This document shows positions 1 to 5,783 of a stretch of 8,665 nucleotides of DNA, piece after piece (the stretch's first letter is position 1; the number at the start of each line of letters is the position of its first letter). The DNA comes from Thiomonas sp. Its GTDB lineage: Bacteria > Pseudomonadota > Gammaproteobacteria > Burkholderiales > Burkholderiaceae. The stretch is from positions 1 to 8,665 of the forward strand of contig DAIAZB010000279.1 of the NCBI GenBank assembly GCA_027443745.1, in the 5' to 3' direction. The notes under the pieces were generated by a model, which did not search any database, was not told where the DNA came from, and worked only from the letters and a program-made list of their open reading frames with translations. Both the position numbers and the translations under genes were made by a program.

Positions 1-822
1 GAACGCGCCATCACCCACGAGGCGCAGCGCCAGATCGAGCTGATCGAAGACGGCGGCACGGTGCGCCAGGAAACGCGCCTGTTCGACCCCGAGCGCGGCG
101 AGACCCGCACCATGCGCACCAAGGAAGACTCGCACGATTACCGCTATTTCCCCGACCCCGACCTGCCGCCTCTGGTCATTGCCCCCGCATGGATCGAGCA
201 AGTGCGCGCCAGCCTGCCTGAGCTGCCGGGGCAGATGGCCGAGCGTTTCATGCGCGACCACGCCTTGTCCGCCGAGGACGCCGCCTACCTCACCCAAAGC
301 CGCGCCCATGCCGCGTACTTCGAGGCCTGCCTGCAGGCGATGGGTGGCCGCAACGATGCAGCGCATGGCGCCAAGCTGGCGGCCAACTGGATCATGGGCG
401 AACTCGCGGCGCATCTGAACCGCGCCGAGCTGGAGCTGGACGCCGTGCCCGTGAGCGCGGCGCAACTCGGCCAGCTCATCAACCGTCTGCTGGACGGCAC
501 GCTCAGCAGCAAGACCGCACGCGAGGTGTTCGCCGCGCTGTGGGACGGCGCGGGTGGCACGCCGGGCGCGGTGGACGCCATCATCGAAGCCCGCGGTCTG
601 CGCCAGGTGAATGACACCGGCGCGATCGCCGCAGCGGTCGCCGCCGTGCTCGCGGCCAACCCGAAGAACGTCGAGGAATACCGCGCCGGCAAGGCCAAGG
701 CGCTCAACGCCCTGGTCGGCCAGGTGATGAAGGCCAGCGGCGGCCGCGCCAACCCGCAGCAGGTGGGCGAAGCGCTGCGCGCGGCGCTGGATGCCGCGCC
801 CCCGCCGTCCCCATCGGCCTGA
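1..822 (+). CDS. gatB: Aspartyl/glutamyl-tRNA amidotransferase subunit B, 3' part only
   Basis: The reading frame is open from the first base, so the gene starts upstream; 273 C-terminal residues and a TGA stop are visible. GatB is the subunit of the cytoplasmic GatCAB complex that binds misacylated Glu-tRNA(Gln) or Asp-tRNA(Asn) and activates the acyl group, so that ammonia from GatA can amidate it. The visible part opens with the typical end of the catalytic cradle (RQIELIEDGG, then ETRLFDPERGETRTMRTKE and HDYRYFPDPDLPPL). It continues through a helical linker into the C-terminal GatB/YqeY tRNA-binding domain (LAANWIMGEL, then LLDGTLSSKTAREVF and NPKNVEEYRAGKAKALNALVGQ). The gene usually follows gatC and gatA in an operon; those would lie before the window. 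No truncation or frameshift is visible at the 3' end. The family call is firm. Confidence 0.97.
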   Translation, partial: ERAITHEAQRQIELIEDGGTVRQETRLFDPERGETRTMRTKEDSHDYRYFPDPDLPPLVIAPAWIEQVRASLPELPGQMAERFMRDHALSAEDAAYLTQSRAHAAYFEACLQAMGGRNDAAHGAKLAANWIMGELAAHLNRAELELDAVPVSAAQLGQLINRLLDGTLSSKTAREVFAALWDGAGGTPGAVDAIIEARGLRQVNDTGAIAAAVAAVLAANPKNVEEYRAGKAKALNALVGQVMKASGGRANPQQVGEALRAALDAAPPPSPSA

Positions 823-872
823 AGCCAGGTTCCGGTCACGGCACCCCTTGCTCCAACCACGAGGTGTTCCCC

Positions 873-1334
873 ATGCCCCCAGCCTTCACGCTACGCCCCG
901 TCGTGAGTGACGACTACGCTCAGTGGAAGCCGCTCTGGGATGGCTACAACGCGTTCTATGGCCGCACCGGGCCAACGGCGCTGCCGCCGGACATGACCGC
1001 GACCACCTGGGCGCGTTTTCTCGACCCGGCCGAGCCCATGCACGCCGTGGTTGCCGAGCGCGACGGCCAATTGCTCGGCCTGGTGCACTTCCTGTTTCAC
1101 CGCAGCACCACGCTGATTGCGCCGACTTGTTACTTGCAAGACCTCTACACCCAGGAAGAGACGCGCGGCCAGGGAGTCGGCCGCGCCCTCATCCAGGCTG
1201 TGTACGAACGCGCAGCGGCGGCGGGCTCGCAGCGCGCGTATTGGCTCACGCACGAGACCAACCACGTGGCCATGCGGCTCTACGACCAGGTTGCCGAGAA
1301 GTCCGGGTTCGTGGTGTATCGCAAGGTGCTCTAG
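873..1334 (+). CDS. GNAT family N-acetyltransferase
   Basis: The 153-residue protein is a single GNAT domain, which transfers an acetyl group from acetyl-CoA to an amine; the acceptor cannot be read from sequence. Motif A, which binds the CoA pyrophosphate, is RGQGVGRAL at about residues 98-106, just after the beta-strand CYLQDLYTQEE. The C-terminal motif ETNHVAMRLYDQV (about residues 128-140), followed by SGFVVYRK, is the usual end of the fold. I chose the ATG at 873 because GAGG at 861-864 lies 8 nt upstream; the in-frame GTG at 864 would overlap that ribosome-binding site. The gene follows gatB by 50 nt on the same strand, so it may be read through from the gatB operon. I see no functional link to its neighbours. 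The family is well supported and the substrate is unknown. Confidence 0.9.
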   Translation: MPPAFTLRPVVSDDYAQWKPLWDGYNAFYGRTGPTALPPDMTATTWARFLDPAEPMHAVVAERDGQLLGLVHFLFHRSTTLIAPTCYLQDLYTQEETRGQGVGRALIQAVYERAAAAGSQRAYWLTHETNHVAMRLYDQVAEKSGFVVYRKVL

Positions 1335-1363
1335 CGGCCGGCGGCATGCGCCACAATGCGCCC

Positions 1364-2350
1364 ATGCTTGACAACGTGACCGCTTCCTTGCGCCAGGCCG
1401 TGGCGCAGCAGGTGCGCCAACTGGCCGGCGACAGCCGCGCCGCGCTGGACTTCACCCAGCCCGTGGGAGACCCCGGCTGGTTCGGCCCCGACTCGGTGGC
1501 CTGGCGCGTGCATGCCGATTTTGTCGCCATGATGACTGGCGGCATCGGCGCGCTACTGCTGCAGGCACTGCACCCGCTGGCGCTGGCCGCTGTGTGGGAC
1601 CACTCCGATTTCCGCGACGACTTGCGCGGCCGGCTGCATCGCACCGCGCTGTTCATCGCCACCACCACCTACGGTCCCTGCGCTGCGGCGCAGGATGCGG
1701 TGGAGCGCGTGCGTGCCATCCACGCCCAGGTGCGCGGCGTCGCGCCGAATGGCCGCAGTTACTCGGCCGACGACCCGCATCTGCTCAGCTTCATCCACGT
1801 CGCCGAGGTCTACAGCTTCGTCACCGCGTACGACTGGCTGATGCCGGCGCACTCCGCCGGTTCGCGCCCAACCGGGCCGGCGGCATTGTCGCTGCACGAG
1901 CGCGATGCCTATGTCGCCGAGATGGCGCGCGTACCGCTGGCCCTCGGCGCCACCGAGGTGCCGCACAACTGGGCCGGCCTGCTGGCGCAACTGGAGAGCT
2001 ATCGGCCCGAACTCGAAGGTGGCCCCCGCCCGCAAGCCATTTTGCGCATGCTCCGCGGCATGTCGCGCCAGCCGCCTGGCCAGTCCGCGGCCGAGAGTGC
2101 GATGCGCCGCCTGCAGACTGCGCTGGGCGGGCGGCTCAGTGCCGTGCCACTGCATCTGATGATGACCGCCGCCACCGCGCTGCTGCCGCCCTGGGCGCAA
2201 CCGCTCTACGCCCTGCCGGCACCACACCCGCTGCAGCTCGCTCCCACCCGGACCGCACTGCGCACCGCTGTGCCGTTGATGCGCTGGGCGCTGCGCGACG
2301 GCGTGGCGGCGCAGGCGCGCCTGCGCCTTCAAGCACCACCGTGCGCCTGA
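1364..2350 (+). CDS. MpaB/DUF2236-family putative haem-dependent oxygenase
   Basis: This 328-residue soluble protein belongs to the family typified by fungal MpaB and related to latex-clearing proteins (DUF2236). Characterised relatives bind b-type haem and cleave or oxidise hydrophobic substrates; the substrate here is unknown. Family features in order are DPGWFGPDSVAWRVHAD (about 36-52), GALLLQALHPLALA (about 62-75), the basic/Thr segment RLHRTALFIATTTYG (about 90-104), VRAIHAQVRG with His120, and DPHLLSFIHVAEVYSF with His145. His120 and His145 are the most plausible haem or catalytic histidines by family pattern; that is inference. There is no signal peptide. The start is uncertain: an in-frame ATG at 1346 would add six residues, and neither ATG has a convincing Shine-Dalgarno. 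It lies 29 nt after the acetyltransferase and may be cotranscribed. A perfect 20-bp palindrome sits near its 3' end. Confidence 0.85.
   Translation: MLDNVTASLRQAVAQQVRQLAGDSRAALDFTQPVGDPGWFGPDSVAWRVHADFVAMMTGGIGALLLQALHPLALAAVWDHSDFRDDLRGRLHRTALFIATTTYGPCAAAQDAVERVRAIHAQVRGVAPNGRSYSADDPHLLSFIHVAEVYSFVTAYDWLMPAHSAGSRPTGPAALSLHERDAYVAEMARVPLALGATEVPHNWAGLLAQLESYRPELEGGPRPQAILRMLRGMSRQPPGQSAAESAMRRLQTALGGRLSAVPLHLMMTAATALLPPWAQPLYALPAPHPLQLAPTRTALRTAVPLMRWALRDGVAAQARLRLQAPPCA
2308..2327. repeat. Perfect 20-bp palindrome at the 3' end of the MpaB-like gene
   Basis: The left arm GGCGCAGGCG is followed directly by its exact reverse complement CGCCTGCGCC. It lies inside the coding sequence, ending about 20 nt before the stop codon. 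As RNA it would form a GC-rich stem, but there is no spacer for a loop without opening central pairs and no T-run after it. It could slow or help end transcription, or be a by-product of GC-rich codons (Ala-Gln-Ala-Arg-Leu-Arg). The palindrome is seen directly; any function is inference. Confidence 0.5.
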
Positions 2351-2529
2351 GCGCGGACGCTCCAACGGCAACCTGACAACGCAGCCACGCCAGTATGCAT
2401 GGGGGTGTATATGTGGCTTGATGCGTCGCAATGCATCGGCGAAATTGCTCGATTCCATCGAAACTATTTGTTGGACTCGTTTCAAATTTTCTGGAGAATG
2501 CGCACACATTCATCAATGAGGAAATTGCG
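2351..2529 (+). promoter_or_regulatory. Leader region upstream of the rhodanese gene, probably holding its promoter
   Basis: These 179 bases separate the MpaB-like gene from the rhodanese gene. From about 2440 to 2529 they are clearly richer in A and T than the flanking genes, as expected of a promoter. Two weak inverted repeats are visible: GATGC (2420-2424) with GCATC (2433-2437), and GAAAC (2460-2464) with GTTTC (2479-2483). No convincing -35/-10 pair stands out. An in-frame ATG at 2431 would start inside this region, but the Shine-Dalgarno GAGGAA at 2518-2523 shows that translation begins at 2530. The promoter role is inferred from composition and position. Confidence 0.4.
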
Positions 2530-3513
2530 ATGGAGCGATGGAACAAGCTGTGGCGACTTTGGGTTGGCGCGGCTGTGCTGGGCTTGTGCGGATGGGCGCA
2601 AGCAGGGGTGTTGCCCGGCCCGCTGGTGACGCCGCAATGGCTCCATGCCCATGCCAAGGATGTGCAGGTCGTCGATCTTCGCGACAACCTCAATAGCTTG
2701 TCGGACGACCCGAAGTTCACCACGGTGAATGGCAGGAAGGTGCTCGATGTGGTGGGCGGCCACATCGAAGACGCGCTGTCGGTCAACTTCTGGGGGCTGC
2801 GGCACAAGCGGGACATCGACGGCAAGAACGTGGACTTTCTGCTGCCCACGGCCGAGGAATTCCAGGCCAGCATGCAAGCCGTGCAATTGCAGCAGGACAA
2901 ACCCATCGTCATCGCCCCCACGGGCGACGATGCAACCTCGCTGCAGGAAGCCGCGTTTTTCGCCTGGGAACTGCAACTGTTTGGCGTTCCGGCCGAGCAG
3001 ATTGCGGTGCTCGACGGCGGCACGCATGCGTGGATCGCCGCCGGCTACCCGGTGGACACCGATGCCATCGCCCCCATGACCTCCAGCGCATGGACGGCCA
3101 AAGCGCCCAACCCCGAACTCCTGGCCACGATTGCGCAAGTGCAGGCGGCGCAGCGTGCGCACCAGCCGCTGCTGGATGCCCGGCCGTTGGCGCAGTTTGC
3201 CGGGCTTGAGCGCACGCCCGTGGTGCCGGTGTTCGGGCGCCTGGCCGGTTCGCGCGCGTTGCCGGCGGAACTGCTGTATCGCCAGGCGGCCGACGGCTCT
3301 TGGCACTTCCTCACGTCTGCGCAGTACAAGACGGTGTTCGCGCTCGACGGCGTAGCGCGCCCGCAGCGCGGCATCCTCTATTGCAACACCGGCCAATACG
3401 CCGCTGGCGCATGGTTCGTGCTCGACCGCATCATGGGCATCAGGGGATTGCGTGAATACCCCGGCGGCATGAACGAGTGGGTGCAACGCGGCCTGCCGGT
3501 CGTCCAATTCTGA
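2530..3513 (+). CDS. Exported tandem-domain rhodanese-like sulfurtransferase
   Basis: The protein has 327 residues. A Sec signal peptide is clear: a basic N-terminus, a hydrophobic core around residues 10-22, and a signal peptidase I site after Ala-Gln-Ala (residues 23-25). Two rhodanese domains follow, at about 31-175 and 195-325. The first keeps the fold (VVDLRDN, then VLDGGTHAWIAAGYPV) but has APTGDDATS where the active-site loop should be, with no cysteine. The second has ILYCNTGQYAAGAWF, with Cys285 as the expected persulfide-forming residue, and ends GGMNEWVQRGLPV. A silent first domain with a catalytic second one is the usual thiosulfate sulfurtransferase plan. The start is fixed by GAGGAA 6 nt upstream of the ATG. 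The gene precedes a second exported sulfur-handling protein by 127 nt. A likely role is periplasmic sulfane-sulfur transfer; the donor and acceptor are unknown. Confidence 0.88.
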   Translation: MERWNKLWRLWVGAAVLGLCGWAQAGVLPGPLVTPQWLHAHAKDVQVVDLRDNLNSLSDDPKFTTVNGRKVLDVVGGHIEDALSVNFWGLRHKRDIDGKNVDFLLPTAEEFQASMQAVQLQQDKPIVIAPTGDDATSLQEAAFFAWELQLFGVPAEQIAVLDGGTHAWIAAGYPVDTDAIAPMTSSAWTAKAPNPELLATIAQVQAAQRAHQPLLDARPLAQFAGLERTPVVPVFGRLAGSRALPAELLYRQAADGSWHFLTSAQYKTVFALDGVARPQRGILYCNTGQYAAGAWFVLDRIMGIRGLREYPGGMNEWVQRGLPVVQF

Positions 3514-3519
3514 GCCGCA

Positions 3520-3556
3520 CCGGGGCGATCGAGGCAGAGATCTCCAACCGCCCCGG
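3520..3556. repeat. Inverted repeat between the rhodanese and DsrE-like genes
   Basis: The arms CCGGGGCG (3520-3527) and CGCCCCGG (3549-3556) are exact reverse complements, separated by 21 bases. Within that spacer lies an 8-bp palindrome, GAGATCTC (3537-3544). The structure starts 7 nt after the rhodanese stop codon. It lacks a following T-run, so it is not a textbook intrinsic terminator. It could be a stabilising 3' hairpin that sets different transcript levels for the two genes, a partial terminator, or a protein-binding site. Only the sequence symmetry is certain. Confidence 0.4.
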
Positions 3557-3640
3557 CCGCCGCAGCTTGCAACACGCATCGGACCCCTGGCGTGCCGTGA
3601 CCAACAGGGGCCCAACCCACCCGTTCACGAGGAGACCATC

Positions 3641-4147
3641 ATGAACACACATCGCTGCACGCGCATGTTGCGCCACGCACTTCTGGCGCTGACCCTGGCC
3701 CTGGGCGGCTTGGGTCTGGCCCAAGCCGCCAATCCGTCGATGCTGAAAGATTTCAACTTCGACAAGCCGACATTCATCCATGACCTGCCTTTTGCCCAAT
3801 ACAAGCTGGTGCTGCAGGTCGACGAAGACAATCCGGCCCTGTGGAACCTCACACTCAACAATGCGCAAAACGTGCTCGACCACTTCGGCCAGGAAAAAGT
3901 GCGCATCATCATCGTCGCCTTCGGTCCGGGGCTGAAGATGTTCCTGAAAGACAGCCCAGTGGGTGATCGCATCGCCGCCCAGAACGCCGAAGGCATCGAG
4001 TTCGACGCCTGCCACAACACCATGGAAGCCATGGCGAAAAAGATCGGTCACATGCCGGTGCTGGTGCCCGACGCCGTGATCGTGCCGGCCGGTGTGGTGC
4101 GCATCATGCAGCTTGAAAAAGCCGGCTTCGCCTACATCAGGCCCTGA
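3641..4147 (+). CDS. Exported DsrE/DsrF-like family protein
   Basis: This 168-residue protein has a signal peptide: basic residues to position 11, a Leu/Ala core at about 13-26, and a cleavage site after Ala-Gln-Ala (27-29). The mature part is one DsrE-like domain with the strand YKLVLQVDEDNP, then VRIIIVAFGPGLKMFL, the conserved GIEFDACHNTMEAM segment with Cys124, and the ending VLVPDAVIVPAGVVRIMQLEKAGFAYIRP, read here as separate family blocks. In characterised cytoplasmic DsrE proteins the matching cysteine carries sulfur as a persulfide; that Cys124 does so here is inference. A strong Shine-Dalgarno, GAGGAG at 3629-3634, lies 6 nt before the ATG. The gene follows the exported rhodanese on the same strand and ends 24 bp from a convergent gene. 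Many genomes encode exported DsrE-like proteins of unproven function, so the role stays open. Confidence 0.88.
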   Translation: MNTHRCTRMLRHALLALTLALGGLGLAQAANPSMLKDFNFDKPTFIHDLPFAQYKLVLQVDEDNPALWNLTLNNAQNVLDHFGQEKVRIIIVAFGPGLKMFLKDSPVGDRIAAQNAEGIEFDACHNTMEAMAKKIGHMPVLVPDAVIVPAGVVRIMQLEKAGFAYIRP

Positions 4148-4171
4148 GGCGTCGCCCGGCACAGGCACGCT

Positions 4172-5563
4172 TCAAGCCGCGCCCAGCGCCTCCAAGGCGT
4201 CGTCGAATGCCGCGATGAGGTGATCGGCGTCGGCCGCGGTGTGCGCCGGGCAGGCCAGCACCATGTTGTGAAACGGCGTGAGCAGCACGCCGCGATTGAG
4301 CAGCGCAAGCTGCAGCGCCGCTTCCAGCGCGTCGCGAAAAGCGGCGCGAGCCTCGCTGCCGTTGCGCGGCCGCTGTGGCGCGAACTGGCATTCGCAACGC
4401 GCGCCGATGCGGGTCACGCACCAGGGCAGTCCACGCTTGGCAATCACCGCTTCCAGGCCATCGGCCACGCGCTGCGCGGTGACGAACATGCGGTCATAGG
4501 CGGCGTCGGTCATCACCTCGGCAAGCATCGCGCGCATCAGGCGCAAGGTGAGCAAACCGGCCGATAGCGTGGTGCCGATGCCGGAATGCCCCGGAACCGC
4601 CGCGCCCTTGGCCTGCTGCATGCGCGCGCCCACTTCGGCGCTGAAGCCATAGGCCGCACCCGGTGTGCCGCCGGCGATCGGTTTACCCAGAACCAGGATG
4701 TCGGGCTGCAGGCCACAGGCGCGGGCGTAGCCCCCGGGGCCGCAGGAGATGGTGTGGGTTTCGTCCAGCACGAGCAACGCGCCGTGGCGGTGTGTGAGGG
4801 CGCGCACACCCTCGATGAAGCCGGGGTCGGGCAACACCATGCCGATGTTCGTGAGCACCGGCTCGGTGATGACACAGGCCACGTCGCCCGCGGCCAGCGC
4901 GGCTTCGAGTGCGGGCAGATCGTTGAACTCGACCACGCGGGTGAAGGTGGCGGGATCGTGCACCTGGCCCAGCAGGCTGGGCCGGGTGCGGGTGCTGCCA
5001 TCGGCCGCGAGATCGACGAACACATCGTCCACCGTGCCGTGATAGCAGCCGTTGAACACGACGATGTGCCGGCGCCGGGTGATGGCACGCGCCCAGCGCA
5101 GCACGAAGCGGTTGGCGTCGCTGGCGGTGGCCGTGAACTGCCACATCGGCAGGCCGAAGCGCTGCTCCAGCAGCGCGGCCACATCCAGCGCCACGCTGGA
5201 CGGCAGCATGGTGGTGGCACCGCCGCCGCCGAACTCGGCCAGCTCGCGCGCCACCGGCTCCGGGCTGTGGCCGAACATCGCGCCGGTGTCGCCGAGGCAG
5301 AAGTCGATGAGCTCGTGGCCGTCCACATCCCACAAGCGCGCGCCCACAGCCCGGTCAACGAACAGCGGTACGGGCGAGGGCGCGTCGGCCATCCAGTGCA
5401 TCGGCACGCCGAAGAGGAAATGGCGCGCAGCGCGCGCATGCAGCGCGCGCGACTGCGGATGGTCGGCCAGGAAACGGGCCGATTCAGCCGCGAAGAAACG
5501 CGCGATGCGTTCGCGAGGCAGGTCAGACATGAGGTCGGAGCTCGGAGCGGCGAGGGTGTTCAT
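4172..5563 (-). CDS. Class III PLP-dependent aminotransferase, glutamate-1-semialdehyde aminomutase-like
   Basis: The 463-residue enzyme has the fold type I layout. The substrate-side segment is FCLGDTGAMFGHS (about 88-100), the phosphate-binding region TATASDANRF (about 144-153), and the ring-stacking Tyr174-His175 lies in NGCYHGTVDD. Glu234 is in TEPV, Asp267 in LLVLDETHTI pairs with the PLP ring nitrogen, and Lys294 in VLGKPIAGGTPG is the Schiff-base lysine. It resembles HemL in overall pattern, but ATASDAN replaces the usual SGTEA block, so it is probably a separate amine or amino-acid transaminase and not the haem-pathway enzyme. The frame stays open to 6139, across the opposite gene, but family similarity begins after the Met at 5563. 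Met at 5530 is an alternative start, and neither has a good Shine-Dalgarno. It diverges from the agmatinase gene, which suggests a shared pathway and regulator. The substrate is unknown. Confidence 0.88.
   Translation of the reverse strand: MNTLAAPSSDLMSDLPRERIARFFAAESARFLADHPQSRALHARAARHFLFGVPMHWMADAPSPVPLFVDRAVGARLWDVDGHELIDFCLGDTGAMFGHSPEPVARELAEFGGGGATTMLPSSVALDVAALLEQRFGLPMWQFTATASDANRFVLRWARAITRRRHIVVFNGCYHGTVDDVFVDLAADGSTRTRPSLLGQVHDPATFTRVVEFNDLPALEAALAAGDVACVITEPVLTNIGMVLPDPGFIEGVRALTHRHGALLVLDETHTISCGPGGYARACGLQPDILVLGKPIAGGTPGAAYGFSAEVGARMQQAKGAAVPGHSGIGTTLSAGLLTLRLMRAMLAEVMTDAAYDRMFVTAQRVADGLEAVIAKRGLPWCVTRIGARCECQFAPQRPRNGSEARAAFRDALEAALQLALLNRGVLLTPFHNMVLACPAHTAADADHLIAAFDDALEALGAA
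5428..5450. repeat. Short GC direct repeat with self-complementary arms inside the aminotransferase gene
   Basis: The decamer CAGCGCGCGC occurs at 5428-5437 and again at 5441-5450, a 13-bp period. The overlapping arms CGCGCGC (5431-5437) and GCGCGCG (5443-5449) are reverse complements around a 5-base loop. On the minus strand the segment encodes an Ala/Arg-rich stretch near residues 38-46 of the aminotransferase. It is probably a by-product of GC-rich codons for Ala and Arg. Confidence 0.4.
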
Positions 5564-5612
5564 GCGAGGGTTGGCAGGTTGGAGGCAAGCAATCTGAGCG
5601 AACGGGCACCGC

Positions 5613-5628
5613 CGTGTGCATGCACACG
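5613..5628. promoter_or_regulatory. Perfect 16-bp palindrome, candidate operator
   Basis: The half-site CGTGTGCA (5613-5620) is followed without a gap by its exact reverse complement TGCACACG (5621-5628). Perfect 16-bp palindromes are expected about once per 65,000 positions in random DNA of equal base composition, so one inside this 220-bp divergent region is notable. The size and symmetry fit a site for a dimeric regulator, but the family cannot be told from the site. It lies 50 bp upstream of the aminotransferase start and 156 bp upstream of the agmatinase start. Confidence 0.55.
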
Positions 5629-5649
5629 CGCCGCGAAGTGGCTCTGTTT

Positions 5650-5665
5650 CCATTCCCGGAAATGG
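5650..5665. promoter_or_regulatory. Imperfect 16-bp dyad, second candidate operator
   Basis: The segment CCATTCCCGGAAATGG reads the same on both strands except for one mismatched base pair (positions 5655 and 5660). Its centre lies 37 bp from the centre of the perfect palindrome at 5613-5628, and the two half-site sequences are unrelated. This could be a site for a second regulator or simply chance. It overlaps the AT-richer core of the divergent region, where RNA polymerase would bind for either gene. Confidence 0.4.
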
Positions 5666-5783
5666 CCCCTTCGATTCGCCAGAATCTGACCTATTCTCCA
5701 GTCCGCTTTGTGTGCAGTCAATGTGTCTATCCATCCGCGTGCCGGTGTGCCCGGGCGCGTTCGCAGCTTCAGCAGAAATCATC

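Larger units (their letters stand above)
5564..5783. promoter_or_regulatory. Divergent promoter region between the aminotransferase and agmatinase genes
   Basis: These 220 bases separate two genes transcribed away from each other, so both promoters must lie here or nearby. The middle, roughly 5640-5720, is richer in A and T. A weak -10-like TATTCT (5692-5697) faces the agmatinase gene, with no good -35 at the proper distance. No minus-strand promoter could be picked out. Two dyads lie upstream of TATTCT at 5613-5628 and 5650-5665, well placed for a regulator acting on both genes. That the region is regulatory follows from gene orientation; the individual promoter hexamers are weak. Confidence 0.6.

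Noticed and set aside
923..1363. The MpaB-like frame is open upstream to 923.
   Set aside because: This part overlaps the acetyltransferase gene in another frame and reads as Arg/Ala-rich shadow sequence; the family domain begins after 1364.
1553..2509. A long minus-strand ORF of 318 codons opposite the MpaB-like gene.
   Set aside because: It is rich in Arg, Gly and Gln with no recognisable motif, typical of the antisense of a GC-rich gene. The plus-strand frame carries clear family motifs.
2530..2604. Cys20 in the rhodanese signal peptide as a lipoprotein attachment site.
   Set aside because: The residue before the cysteine is Leu, not Gly, Ala or Ser, so it is no proper lipobox; the Ala-Gln-Ala site five residues later fits signal peptidase I.
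2482..3615. A long minus-strand ORF of 377 codons opposite the rhodanese gene.
   Set aside because: It mirrors the rhodanese codons, has no domain and lacks a ribosome-binding site; the plus strand has a signal peptide and active-site motif.
4148..4171. A bidirectional intrinsic terminator between the convergent DsrE-like and aminotransferase genes.
   Set aside because: The 24-bp gap contains no inverted repeat of useful length and no A- or T-run.
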